A stretch of 64,000 nucleotides of DNA, taken from the NCBI GenBank assembly GCA_932521025.1, contig OW051471.1, positions 5,642,001 to 5,706,000 on the forward strand, read 5' to 3'. The DNA is from Oscheius onirici (Eukaryota > Nematoda > Chromadorea > Rhabditida > Rhabditidae). The notes under the pieces are model-generated. The model had not been told where the DNA came from, made no database searches, and saw only the letters and a program-made list of their open reading frames with translations. Shown here piece after piece: positions 32,801 to 42,893 of the stretch. How positions within the stretch are numbered: position 1 is the stretch's first letter; each line of letters begins with the position of its first letter. Made by a program: the position numbers and the translations under genes.

Positions 32801-34214
32801 AGAAACTGCCCCGTCGATTGCAGAACCCACTTCACAGCCTCGAACTAAACCGAAAGCAATGAAAAACAGTGAGTTGTGCTTAATATGCTATATTCCATTT
32901 GTTTTCAGCAACTCTTCGATTAGACAGAGACAAACCCGTATGGTTACCCGATGAAGCGGTGAATAATCCAACTCTCGATATAATTCTAACGTTTAGAGTT
33001 CGAAATGTCTGATGGAGGGCTGTGGATCCGTCTTCGGCTTTATCAACAGACGACATCATTGTAAGTGAATTTTTAGGTTTTCATCTTGTAACGGATATTT
33101 CAAAAAATTTCACCTAGAAAAAAAATTTAATAGAAAATAAGCTTGGTAAATCATTCATTGAACAAACTTAAAGAAAGTGTTCAACAGTATACTTGAGCAC
33201 GAGCCGAAATTTCTCGGCTCGAGCCGATTTCGAGCCGGCTCGCGGACCTCTTCGAACCGAGCTGGCTCGGGCTCTCGGGAAAATTTGACATTTTTTGGCT
33301 CGAACCGGCTCGAATTTTCTTCGATCCGAGCCGGCTCGTGGACCCCTTCGAGCCGAGCCGGCTCGAGGGTCAAACACCGACCCGGCTCGAGTATATTCAA
33401 CAGGCGCATGACATTGTAAATTACCCAAATACTGGTATATCTCATACAGTTCATACAGGTCGAAACTGCGGCTATCTCATCTGTTCGAAATGTGCCGGCA
33501 AAGCGCCCGTGAGCAAGTTTCAATTCCACAAGATGATGGTCTGTCCGGAATGTTACGAAGAGATCTATTTGGCCTGTAAGAAACTTGGTATTCTTTCAAC
33601 AAAATCTATTTAGACAGAGAAGGTGGTTTGTTTCCTATGAGACTTTTGGTGAAGGGATCAGACAACGAATGGAAAGTCAAGTTGATGAAGGAGAAGAACA
33701 ATCAGTACGAACTGGCCGAGCCCAGAAGTCTCTTCACTCCGCCGACGAATCTTCACCTGAAAAGACGAGATTTCGACAGTCGATTGACAGCTCACGAGGA
33801 CACTCTTTTCAACGAGGTCCATGTTCGTTTGAAAGATGGAACTGAGATTCCGCGATTTGCCCAGCTAGAAGACGGAATCAGCCTTAAATTCTACAAATTT
33901 CGTTTTGTAAGTTTCACTTTTTGTAAGAAACAAACAAAGTTTAGGACACTGAACCGTGTGAACAGCATCTGATCCACGGATTCGAAGTGAACGAAATAGT
34001 TCTGGACGAAGGAGGAGCGCTCTTCGAACTGATACATCGAAATCAGTTCCCCTCTGACAGAAAAGAACACGTTATAGCCTTTCGGGTTCAAAACCAAAAA
34101 AGTATTCAAAAGTCAGACTCTTCTTTCGTGAGTATACTCGAGTATTCAGATGGTCAACAGCCTTACACTCTGCCTTGGACCCAAAGGAGTCCTGACTCTT
34201 GTGCCATTCTGTAA
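29830..34214 (+). CDS. exc-5: FGD-family Rho GEF (DH-PH-FYVE-PH), EXC-5-like
   Basis: Guanine-nucleotide exchange factor for Cdc42-type GTPases. FGD proteins and C. elegans EXC-5 link actin to endosomal membranes and tubule shape. The start at 29830 (MSEEEDNVSSVQRLRAQ) opens a Pro-rich leader (VPPHSPKLPPVPPSSM; KVIRPPPLPAHK). The DH domain spans about 31340-32160 (LHYAANEFYTVQKSFCAYL; FMRYKILMISYQNYL). The first PH domain follows (about 32170-32610). After a Ser/Pro linker comes a FYVE zinc finger (GFINRRHHCRNCGYLICSKC ... VCPECYEEIY) with eight Cys ligands, the first pair spaced CX4C. It is interrupted by a 398-nt intron that splits a Cys codon. A second PH domain (33610-34110) ends the protein. 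The final exon is ambiguous: read-through stops at 34214; a 22-nt intron would instead end at 34218. The orthology to exc-5 is inferred from domain order only. Confidence 0.82.
33180..33403. mobile_element. MITE-like element (208 bp) with 8-bp target duplication and GAGCCGGCTCG motifs
   Basis: The element occupies 33188-33395 and is flanked on both sides by the direct repeat TTCAACAG (33180-33187 and 33396-33403). Its ends are imperfect inverted repeats (TATACTTGAGCA at the left; the reverse complement of the right end reads TATACTCGAGCC). The interior is a string of palindromic GAGCCGGCTCG-type units. It encodes nothing. An 8-bp duplication fits hAT-type transposition. It sits in the intron that splits the FYVE domain of the RhoGEF gene. 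Confidence 0.6.
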
Positions 34215-34218
34215 ATAG

Positions 34219-36556
34219 AAGATTCACTTATCCCGATGATATCTTTGCTGCTGTGAGAGCAACTCGATAAATAGATTTTTAGTTAGACTCTTTTGTTTTT
34301 TAAAGAAAAGAGAGCAATGATCTGGGACAGCATAATTCATGAAGTAACCTGACGGACACAATAGACCTCCGACCGACTCATCTGTCAAGTTGCAGAACCC
34401 ACGTAATATTTTCGAACATCAAAGCTCACACTTTTCGGATGTCTTGATTTCTTCATTAGAACATCATCGGTCGTTGCGATCGCCCTGTCCCTCCTTTCTT
34501 TTGGGCGGGGGATCCTTCAGAGCTCATCCGATCAAGAAAGAGGCCTACTTTCAGAAATTCGTAGAATCTTGTAATCACTCAAGGGCTTCCCTTTTCACTT
34601 CCATCGAGGGATAAAAATATTGTCGTTTTCAAACATCAAATTATACGCGTATAGAAATAGAGATTATTTTCGAAGCCGGTCAGCATAGACTCATTTTCTG
34701 AAGCCATGCAAATTGCTCCGTAACGAGACTTGTCATAGCGAACCGAGGAATCAGTGACCGGTCGAAGTTGGTGTTTTTTGCTCCACCAAGGATTGCTCAT
34801 CCCGAGCTCAGGTCAGAGGCTGATCCGTGCAAGAGGAATTAGAATCTCTTGAGCCTCCTCTCTCGTTGGCCAAAAAGCACACTTCCTCTGAATCAGAACC
34901 TACAGCTAGACGAAAAGATGTTCTATTTCGGTAGCATCAGGCATGCATAGTAGCCATCTTCCATTCGTGACGCTGGGTTCAAACATCCTCTCTGTGCATT
35001 GTGAGTCTAAGAATAAAGTGATTTCTGTCCTGTGCTGCAAGAGACAGGACCTTTTTCTTGTACTTGTGTGACGGAATGTCGCTAATTATATTTCTGCTAA
35101 AGACATTAAGACTGCGTCCTCAAATCGGGCTTGGATCCCTCTAGTTGATTAATGAGCGGTCGGTTCGTCATTTTGGCACAGAGAGCAATTTCCTAAAGTC
35201 GTTTGTTTTGAACCTTCCGGCGTTTCGATCTCCGAACTTCCTGAATCGGATTCCGTTTTCGGGAGTGAGGTCATCGGGATATTTAGTTATAGGAGTGCGT
35301 TTGGGAGGCGGCCCCCGCACCTAATTCGAGGTGTCTCCCCGCCGTGATTACCATCTTGTCAACGATCACTAATCAGCTAAATAGCCATTACTATGTTTAC
35401 ACAACAGTCCCTTCTTATCCTCTCAACTGGAGACCTTCTTTTGTCTTGGACTCGAGTTGACCTTCTCTCTTGATTCGACTCCGATCCACATATCCCAAAT
35501 GTCTGTATAGTCAGTTCTTTTCCAATCCGATTTGTGGTCTCTTCGTGGGCTCTTTCGTGTGGAGGGAGGAATTAATCAGGTATTTCTGAAGAGAGGAGGA
35601 TCAGCCGGCCTGGTTGATAAACTTCTTCTTTTTCGTCTGGTTAGTTGCAAATGTTGCTTTTTGTTGTCGCCGGGTCCCTTCTTCCGGTGTGACGTCTTTT
35701 GGTCTCTTCTTCAACTCGAATCTGTCACCAACACGCTTTGCCCACGTTTTTCGAAAGAATTACGGTATCTCATGTTTTGATCCGATCGCCCCTGTTTTGG
35801 CAAAGTGCATTCTCTCGAAATAGTAGTACTCCTCAAGACAGAGACTGTCCTCCTGGCGATAAATAAGCAAATGCGGCGCTTGCTCTCCGATCACTAGGAG
35901 TCGATTATCCAAAAACAGAATGTGACTCCAAATTGCAGCCTTCTCGACGTCAAAGATTGACGGTCGAGTTGCTTACTTTTCAATGATGGATTCCTCCTTC
36001 GTATGACAATCGGGTCACCACGGTTTTCGAGGCCATTTACTCTTTTATGACCTACAATCGTCTGTTTTGTCCTTCGCGTCAAACTTGCCGACTTTGTTCC
36101 TTTTTGGTGTCCACTCAATATAGATTCCGAAGGAAGTGACGTGTCGATTTGTACGACAATAAGACTCTTCCGGACCATTGAAACCCTTTTAGGAGTGGGG
36201 GAGGAACATGTTCTTTTTTGGAGAGATTTGCTCTTTTTCTGGGAAGCGTAAGCGATTGGAATATTTCACGGTGTGTGGTTCATTTCAAAGGGAGGGAGCT
36301 CATACTACTATCAAAAGCCAATTACCGACGACAATCTCTTACTCTAAAAATAGTTCAACCCAAAATTCTGTCTCAGCTGATCAGACTCCGCCAAACAACT
36401 TGCTCCTTCCTTCCTCCTCAGAAGGGGCGTAAACCATAGTGCAGACTGGCTCTCTATTAGCATCTAGATTAGAAAAAGGTACGGACCACAATCTCTCTTT
36501 TTTCTTCTCCGATTCAAGACAGTTTCTATTGAAAGATTTCAGGTAAAACTAGGCTG
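34219..36556. other. 2.3-kb stretch without a supported gene
   Basis: No exon chain could be supported. A minus-strand frame at 35894-36178 (starts MVRKSLIVVQIDTSLPSES) and an open minus-strand stretch reading AAIWSHILFLDNRLLVIGEQ further down look partly protein-like. Their only obvious splice junction does not keep phase, so no gene is called. The right end contains the TTTCAG acceptor (about 36541) of the next gene. Confidence 0.35.
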
Positions 36557-37209
36557 ATGAGCACAGATGTTATGCCATTTGCCCGGATAGCACAGTCATT
36601 ATTGGTTAGTTTTGCGTTTTCTGTCTAAAAACGCTTCTTTCAGAGAAGGATACATTCATTATTCGACTCAAGACAACGGGTTAACTCTGGTATTTTATTA
36701 TTATGTTGTCTACTTTGCTGTATACACACGACAGAAGGCTTCACTTACTTTGTAGGTGCGTCGTCCGCGTCAGGTATGTCCTTTCAGTCCATATAGTTTT
36801 TGTTTGAACTCGGTTATGAGTTACACTGTAAGACACTCTTCTTCTGTCTTGTCCTAATTGGGGCTGTTTTTTCCTGAAATGACGTGAGAAGAGCCACTCG
36901 CGAGCGCTTGTTTTCAACTTGAAAATCCCTCCCAGACAACTCACTTTCAGCACAAGGAGGACAAGTAGCTCAATCTTCTGAAATATCGTTAAGTAAAGAC
37001 GAACGAGTGACTATTGTCAGATTTTGCAGAGCGGCACAGAAACAAGAATCTATTGTGAGTTTTCTGTCAATTAATAGCAAAAAAGAGATTTTCAGAGAGC
37101 TAAACTGAAAGATCCAGAAGCATTTCTTCGAATTTGTGACCAGCTTGTAAATGAATTCAAACGTCTACGTAATGCTGCTGCCAGTATACGTGAAAGACGG
37201 CGGGTATAG
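36557..37209 (+). CDS. five-exon orphan gene encoding 109 aa
   Basis: Exons 36557-36604, 36644-36689, 36756-36773, 36951-37054 and 37096-37209 total 330 nt with all phases compatible and good GT-AG sites. The ATG lies 16 nt after AGATTTCAG (possible trans-splice site). The third exon is only 18 nt. The protein begins MSTDVMPFARIAQSLLRR, a short amphipathic, Arg-bearing N-terminus that could target mitochondria. It then has a Ser/Gln linker and a highly charged helical C-terminal half (KDERVTIVRFCRAAQKQES; AKLKDPEAFLRICDQLVNEF; ASIRERRRV). No domain was recognised. Its exons are too short to stand out as long ORFs, so it is easily missed. I infer a small, helical, perhaps complex-associated protein. 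Confidence 0.58.
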
Positions 37210-38796
37210 CCTTCACTGTGAGTTTGGTCAGAAACTACTGGAACATCTGCCAATTTCAGGATCTCTCTTCGAAAACGAGTCAGACTCTCTTCGATCTCGT
37301 AGCGTCCTTACACCTTGTGCCCAAATAAATTCCTGTTCATTGTCAAGCATTGCCATATTTTCATAAAGCTTCATAAGCATCTCATAATTCGTGTATAATC
37401 ACCGAACTGACCAATTTTTTTGGATAAACAGTCAATGATGTGTGAACTGCAAAGATATTTAGACAAGGATAGCACCGCTCTTCCAGGGCTAAAGATTCCT
37501 TGCCTTCTCCTATCACTTCTTTCTCGGACCCTCAGTTCCCCCCCCCCCTCCATTCTCCCCTTGTCACTCTGTACTCTGTTTCAGTCACCACCTGTCCCTT
37601 CAAAAAAAAACTATCAAAATCATAAGAACCCTTCGCGCTCTTTCTTTTCCTGTCGCGACTTGTTACAACTAATTTGCGCCAAAACCGCACCTCCTTATCC
37701 TCAATTAAAGCTTCAGACACAGACACACAGAGAGAGACGCGAGAGTGAATGTCCCCCGTTTTTTAGTCAATTACTGCAATTTAGGGCAATGCAATAGTTT
37801 GTTCTTTTAGCCAGTAGACTGCGCCGTATTTTTTGTGTTTCAGTAATCTTTGAGATAACCTGTGAACAAATCAAAGGGGTGATGATTAAGGATAAGTGAC
37901 TATCAGACCAGCTTCGGTAACCAAGTAACAATAAAAGGTGGGGTACAATGTGTGGCATCATAGTGTGCTTGCAGTTTAGCAGAAAATAGAAACCACCAAA
38001 ACATGGGCAAGCAATGCATGTGATCAATTGGGAGAAGCATACAGGGCTTTGAGGCCTACAGCTGAAGAAATCACGGATCACTTTGAAGAAAAGTTGTAGC
38101 AGAGTTCTGCAGAAATTTGTAGTAGTCAGTTTCCTTTCTTCGATATTTTCCCTCGATTCGCTGAAGAACGCTGAGCTCTGAAAATATATTTCGCAGAAAT
38201 ATAGAAGACAAGTCAATGAGCTCAAAGGACCGTAATTTTAGCGAGCAAGACAGAGAGCACAATCAGTCTTCCCAAACGAAACCGAAGGACGCCATGAAGT
38301 ATACCAAACACTGCTGTGGATTCAAGGGTACCTTCGGAACCTGGGAGAACTGAGCAATGCCACCATCTGGACGCCGGGTGCTGGTTACACAGACCAGCGG
38401 TCACTATTGCAGGCTCTCTACCAAAACAAAATGAAGCAAAAGGATTGTGACGCTGCTGTTCGCACTGTCTGACTGTCAGTGAGTGTCATGACTAGTGCTT
38501 GTCATTGAAGAGAATCAAAAACATCACCTGATAGAAGAGTAGAGCAAGATAGACAAGGCTGTAGGGGATATAGTTTCATGGTAGAAGAAAGTTCAAGAGC
38601 TGAGGAGCGAACAGCAGTAGCAGCAGACAAGACTGGAGTCCTTTTGATGAAAAGTTTCCTAGCTTTTAAATTTTCTAGAAAATTATAGCACTCAAGAAGT
38701 ACAAGCAAAAGTTTTACAAAACTTGTTTGTGCAATATTGCAAAAACAAATCAAAAAGCACTGGAAGATATAGTCAGTAGCTGAACAGCAGTGGAAG
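37210..38796. other. intergenic region with dispersed repeat copy 2
   Basis: Apart from the repeat at 37463-37738, nothing coding is supported. Minus-strand open frames exist at 37767-38225 and elsewhere, but they show neither splice structure nor recognisable motifs. Confidence 0.4.
37463..37738 (+). repeat. dispersed repeat, copy 2
   Basis: Same orientation as the copy at 19431-19850 and matching it at both ends (CTTCCAGGGCTAAAG at the left; CTCCTTATCCTCAATTA and AGACACACAGAGAGAGAC at the right). It is shorter by about 145 bp and carries a run of ten or more C residues near 37540. The shared right-hand block (about 37625-37735) is the best conserved part. Confidence 0.6.
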
Positions 38797-40131
38797 ATGG
38801 TCGGAACGAGAAGAGGCGTCAGCAACCAGGCAAAGGAGACAAACTCGCTGACGAAGGATCGAAACAAGCCGGGCACGAAGAGACTGACAACACCAACGAG
38901 CAATTCTCAGATGAATGAAAAGGAGAAGAAGAAACCGAAAGGAGCTCGAGACAAGAAGGAGGAAAAGAGTGGAGAGAAGAGTGCTGAAAGACAGACGAGT
39001 CGCGATGATTTGTCGAAGGACAAAAAGACGGAAGATGTGAAGAAGACAGCAAAGAAAGGACCAAGAAAGAGACCCTCATTCCAACATGACAAGAAGATCA
39101 AGACGACGAAGGACATCAAGGAAGAGTTGATCGGACAGAGAACAAGTAGCAGAGATGGCAAGTTGGTAGGATTGATCGAGAAGAAGTACGACCTGAAGGA
39201 AGTCTTGGTCAAGGGCAAAAAGGGCAATATCATTCGAGTAGTCGAGATGAACAATACTCAATTGCAGCTGGTAGCCAAGACGGAACTACGCGAGAAGAAG
39301 AGGGAAAGTATCAACAATGAGATCGAATTCCAACAGACTCTGCGTGACCACAACTTCGGATCGGACCACTTTCTGCCCATCTGTTCCTATGGAGCCACTC
39401 GCGAGATGACCTGGTTCGTACAGCCTCTTAGTGGACCGAACACGGACGAATTGCGTCGAGACTCGGAACTGAGTGCATCGACGGCCCTTCGAATCGGACT
39501 GATGACTCTGGATGCCATCTCGTGTCTTCATCGCTGTGAAATAATCCACGGTCGTCTGGAGCCACAACATGTCGTCATTAGGAACGAGATGATGAAGAGT
39601 TGTGTCTATCTGGTGGGTCTGGGTCACATTTGTCAAGTGACCAGCAATACGACCTTCACTTGGAGTCGAACTGCTGCCTATGCTCCTTGTCGTGGCAGTC
39701 GAGATCCCTATGCGACGGAACTGGAGACGTGATTCTACTTGTTGATGGACTTGTACAGAAGGAACTTTCTGCCGTGGAACAAGAAGCAATGCAGTTTCGA
39801 AGAGACTCTGAAATGGAAGGAACAGTTCTTTTTGTGTCCTCAACTTCTGCCTCAACATTTGCCAACTCTCTTCCACGACTTGATGGCCATCTTGAGCAAC
39901 AGCGACGACTACGAGAGCAATCTGGCTCGTGTGCTCAGAAGACGACTGCTGGACTACATGAAGCAGGAGATGATCAGCAGACACAAACCCTTCGAATGGA
40001 CTGGAAAAGACGAATCATGCCGAGAGGATGAGAGAGTACAAGAAGACTGCCAGCACCATCAAAACGGCTACTCAAGAGGCTCTCAAGGAGTATCAGGGCA
40101 ATGGAGAAGACGACGACTGAACAAACTGTGA
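38797..40131 (+). pseudogene. intronless CK1/TTBK-like pseudokinase, broken by an in-frame TGA
   Basis: A single uninterrupted frame from ATG 38797 gives a Lys-rich leader (about 120 aa) and then a divergent casein-kinase-1-like domain. Visible landmarks are LQLVAKTELRE (ATP-site Lys kept), IIHGRLEPQHVVI where IHRDIKPxN is expected, and VGLGHICQ where DFG is expected. Both catalytic Asp residues are therefore missing. At 39730-39732 the frame reads ELET-TGA-FYLLMDL, and family members have Trp at exactly this position (ESWFYLL). Homology resumes immediately in the same frame (RRNFLPWNKKQCSFEE). Near 39995-40020 a second lesion is likely. The current frame becomes unlike the family, while another frame reads HAERMREYKKTASTIKTATQ and ends at 40120. 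The lack of introns next to intron-rich genes suggests a retrocopy of the large worm CK1 family. Confidence 0.7.
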
Positions 40132-40244
40132 TCCGGAATGAACACTAGTCTGAGAATCGTCTTTATTTTAGGGTGGAAACCAGTTTGATGTTAAATATAC
40201 AAATATGTGGCATCAGAGACTGAGTCTCTTTCAGAAAGCTGCAG

Positions 40245-41066
40245 TTAGCGTTGAGCCTTGGAATGTTGAAGAAGCCATTGGAGGGTGACGTCGATATTTT
40301 CTTTTTCCTTGCACGAGATTGAATAGCAGCAGATTTCTCTGTTCTGTACAGAAGACAAGTTCCTGTGACTTGTATTTAAAAAGAATAGAAAAGACTTACA
40401 TTCTTTCGATGAGTTGACGCTCGTCCAATGCGCCTGGGAGATCTTTCTTATTACCTAAAACCAATACGGGAATAGCGTCTAACTGCGGCTTGTCTAGCAG
40501 TTGGATCAACTCATTCCGAGAAGCCTGAAGATTTCTCAATGGTACCGTAAAAATCAATGGAAAACCTCTAGTTTGTCCTCATCGGCAGCGTCGACCATGA
40601 AAACAATAGCGTTGACGCCTCGACAGTATCTTTCCCACATGGATCGGAACCTGGGTTGACCACCAATGTCCCATAGCTGAAAACAGTCTGTACTGTAAAG
40701 TATAGTTGCCTAAATACCTTGATAGTCACGTTTCCTTTGGTAATTTTGCGCATATTGAAGCCGACAGTCGGGATCATGTCCTCTGTGAACTGGCCACTCT
40801 GGAAATTGTCATTTATCTTCTTCTCATATTCATCATTTGCTCGCTCGACCATGAATAACGAAAGGTATCAAATTGCCAATGCCATGAGAGACTTATTCTT
40901 TTCCGTAGGAGAGATTTGAAGAGTAAAAGACTGAAGAACTCACTGCGATAACATTGACGAAGGTGGTTTTGCCCGAGTTCTGTAGGCCGACCAGAGTGAG
41001 TTCCATTTCTTCTTTCCAGAAAAGGGAGCGAATCCACTCGAGAACTCTGTTCAACATGGTAAACAT
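40245..41066 (-). CDS. arl-8: ARL8 small GTPase
   Basis: Lysosomal/axonal-vesicle Arf-like GTPase that recruits kinesin adaptors. The start codon at 41066 follows GATTTCTTTCAG by five bases, a likely trans-splice site. The N-terminus [20 protein letters not shown] is the amphipathic, acetylated-type ARL8 helix, not a myristoylated Arf glycine. The P-loop is GLQNSGKTT, switch I is [20 protein letters not shown], switch II is [19 protein letters not shown], and NKKD-type guanine recognition follows. The tail [11 protein letters not shown] ends at TAA 40245-40247. Four or five short-intron exons are seen, and the length matches the family (about 185 aa). It has no close neighbour on the same strand. 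Confidence 0.93.
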
Positions 41067-41574
41067 CTTGTCTGAAAGAAATCAATTGGAAATGGAGTGG
41101 GAAAGACGCGGATGAGTAATTCTAATGCTTCACCAAAAGCATCAAAATCGATATTTTTCTTGCTATCAAAGTGGGTTGAGGTCTTATGGGAAACTTTCGC
41201 TTCTGAGAAACTTCTGAGAAAGAACAGTTATTTGTTCAGAAAGAGCGGGTATCTATATGTATGGGAAGAATCAAAGACTTTATTGTGAACTATTGACAGG
41301 CATCAGCCTTGCTATTTCTCCATTTCTCGAGCGGACTAGACGGTAATAGGCTCTCAGATATTTGGACACATTACGTTTCCTCAGTCTGTTCTAATCTAGA
41401 GTCTTTCAATTGATAAGTGAGTGTAAAAGGTGTATAAGCCTCGACATAAGAGTGATATTGACAGACCACAATTGAAAACGAGAGAAGAGGCAATGGGTCC
41501 CGCCACGATTTGACCGCGCATGCGGCTGAAAATGACCGCGAGCGAGAAATTCAGCGGCGAAGACGAAACTTTGG

Positions 41575-42272
41575 ATGAACTCGGGAGTCGGCTCAGTTCA
41601 GCTGGCCATCAAAGACGACTGGAACAATCGAGAGTGCGAACAGGTTCGTTTTTATTAGAAAACAGACTGATTTCATTGTATCTATTTTAAAATGCTCTCG
41701 CGTCCCTGTCTGTCTGTCTATCGGAAGCTTTAATTGGCAATCAAAATGGAGCAATTTGTGCGCACAGTTAAGGGGAAAGGAGTTAGTGTAACAAGTTTAG
41801 ACAAGTCACTATTGGGAGACAAGTGCGAAGACTGCTTCTGATTTTGATAGTTCCTATACAGAAACGGTTTTCAAGTGGTTCAGGCAAAGGAAAAAAAGGG
41901 GGGACTAGGTAACTTTAGCCCTGGAAGGGCATTGCCAACCTTGTAATGTATAATTTTTCCCTTCATAAGCACACAGCGTTATCATTTTGCAAACAATCGT
42001 TTCCGAATTGATTGAAGTTTTCTTTTTTAAAAATATATTAGTTTTTTTAAACAAATAAACAATCGCTTTGCAGGTCATCTCGGAAAACATCAAGAGCATT
42101 TCCATCTTCCTTTCCAACTTTGAGCTGTCTTGTCGGAGTAAACTAGCCACTCTTTCAGACAAACTCAATCTCCTCGAGCGCAAGGTCGAATTCTTAGAGG
42201 CTAAGGTGATTTTGTTATTATTAATTTTTATTTGTTCCAATTCAGATCACCAGAGGGGACACGCTTTCATAA
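41575..42272 (+). CDS. BRICK1/HSPC300, WAVE regulatory complex subunit
   Basis: Smallest subunit of the WAVE/SCAR actin-nucleation complex. Exons 41575-41643, 42074-42205 and 42246-42272 join in phase and encode exactly 75 aa, the size of human BRK1. The sequence contains KDDWNNRECEQVISENIK, FLSNFELSCRSKLATLSDKL and ERKVEFLEAKITRGDTLS, each corresponding to the conserved BRK1 helix. The TTTCAG-like acceptor AGAAATTCAG at 41554 lies 20 nt before the ATG. Two upstream ATGs (41520, 41532) would be removed if trans-splicing occurs there. The 430-nt first intron holds a fragment of the dispersed repeat. Its stop TAA (42270-42272) lies two bases before the NDUFA6 ATG in the same exon. Confidence 0.9.
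41913..41944 (-). repeat. dispersed repeat, terminal fragment (copy 3, inverted)
   Basis: The segment reads, on the minus strand, ACAAGGTTGG followed by CCCTTCCAGGGCTAAAG. It is nearly identical to the left end of the repeat at 19431 but in the opposite orientation. It lies in the long first intron of the BRK1 gene. Confidence 0.5.
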
Positions 42273-42274
42273 AA

Positions 42275-42739
42275 ATGTCTGGCAATATCGCTCGTACCAC
42301 GGCTTCTGCGGTCCGTACCGTTGCTCCGGTCAATTCCAGCAACAAGCAGCAGGCTCGTCTAGCTGTGCTACAGGTTTACAAGGAATTGTGAGTTTTTTTT
42401 CTTACTTAAAATACTTGTATATTTTAGCCAACGCCTCACTCCCAAGTTTTGGTGGGACTTCCGTATGACCGACATGCCTCTTGGAGTTTTCCGCTCCGTC
42501 ATCAAGCAACAGTTTCTAAAGAACGCTCATCTTGAGGATGTTCGTGTCGTTGATCGCCTTGTTGGCGAGACCAAACAAGTTTGTTGTTTTCAATTTTCAC
42601 AGCATTGGTATTTCAGCACATGTACTCGATCAGATACGCTTTCTACAATCCCGACCACGTCCGCAACTATCTATTCCGCGAAAACGTCGAAGCGAAACCA
42701 AAAGATTTCCTCTCCAAGTTCCTCAACGGCAAGGAATAA
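42275..42739 (+). CDS. nuo-3: NADH dehydrogenase (complex I) subunit NDUFA6/B14, LYR family
   Basis: Accessory subunit of mitochondrial complex I that binds acyl carrier protein. Exons 42275-42387, 42428-42578 and 42617-42739 keep phase and give 128 aa, the expected length. Family landmarks are the LYR-like start of helix 1 (RLAVLQVYKEL, with VYK in place of LYR), FRSVIKQQFLKNAHLEDVRV (the conserved KNAHxxDxRVVD block) and the C-terminal KPKDFLSKFLNGKE. The first coding exon is shared with the end of BRK1, with only two bases between stop and start. There is thus no room for a trans-splice site, and both proteins must come from one mRNA or from alternative processing. AATAAA at 42798-42803 ends this message 59 nt after the stop. 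Confidence 0.92.
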
Positions 42740-42797
42740 GACTTTTGCTCAATAGGACGTGTGTATAGCCAGAAAATGCCTGTTATCCTCTTAGTCA

Positions 42798-42803
42798 AAT
42801 AAA
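42798..42803 (+). terminator. internal operon poly(A) signal after NDUFA6
   Basis: AATAAA 59 nt after the NDUFA6 stop and about 83 nt before the TTTCAG acceptor of COQ3. This spacing is typical of nematode intercistronic regions. Confidence 0.65.
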
Positions 42804-42893
42804 GGTGCAGATTAAGTAATTTTGTGACCCATGGACCTGTCCAGGATGTACTTTTTTGCAAGTTTAATGTGCTGCATTATTTTCAGTTCAGAT

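Noticed and set aside
35894..36178. Possible minus-strand exon starting MVRKSLIVVQID
   Set aside because: The reading frame is plausible, but the only good donor is out of phase with the next open stretch, and no family was recognised.
37767..38225. 152-codon minus-strand ORF between repeat copy 2 and the pseudokinase
   Set aside because: Cys/Phe/Leu-rich random look, no splice sites and no homology cue.
39730..39732. TGA as a selenocysteine codon
   Set aside because: The position is a conserved Trp, not Cys or Sec, the protein is already catalytically dead, and I did not see an obvious SECIS-like structure. Nonsense mutation is simpler.
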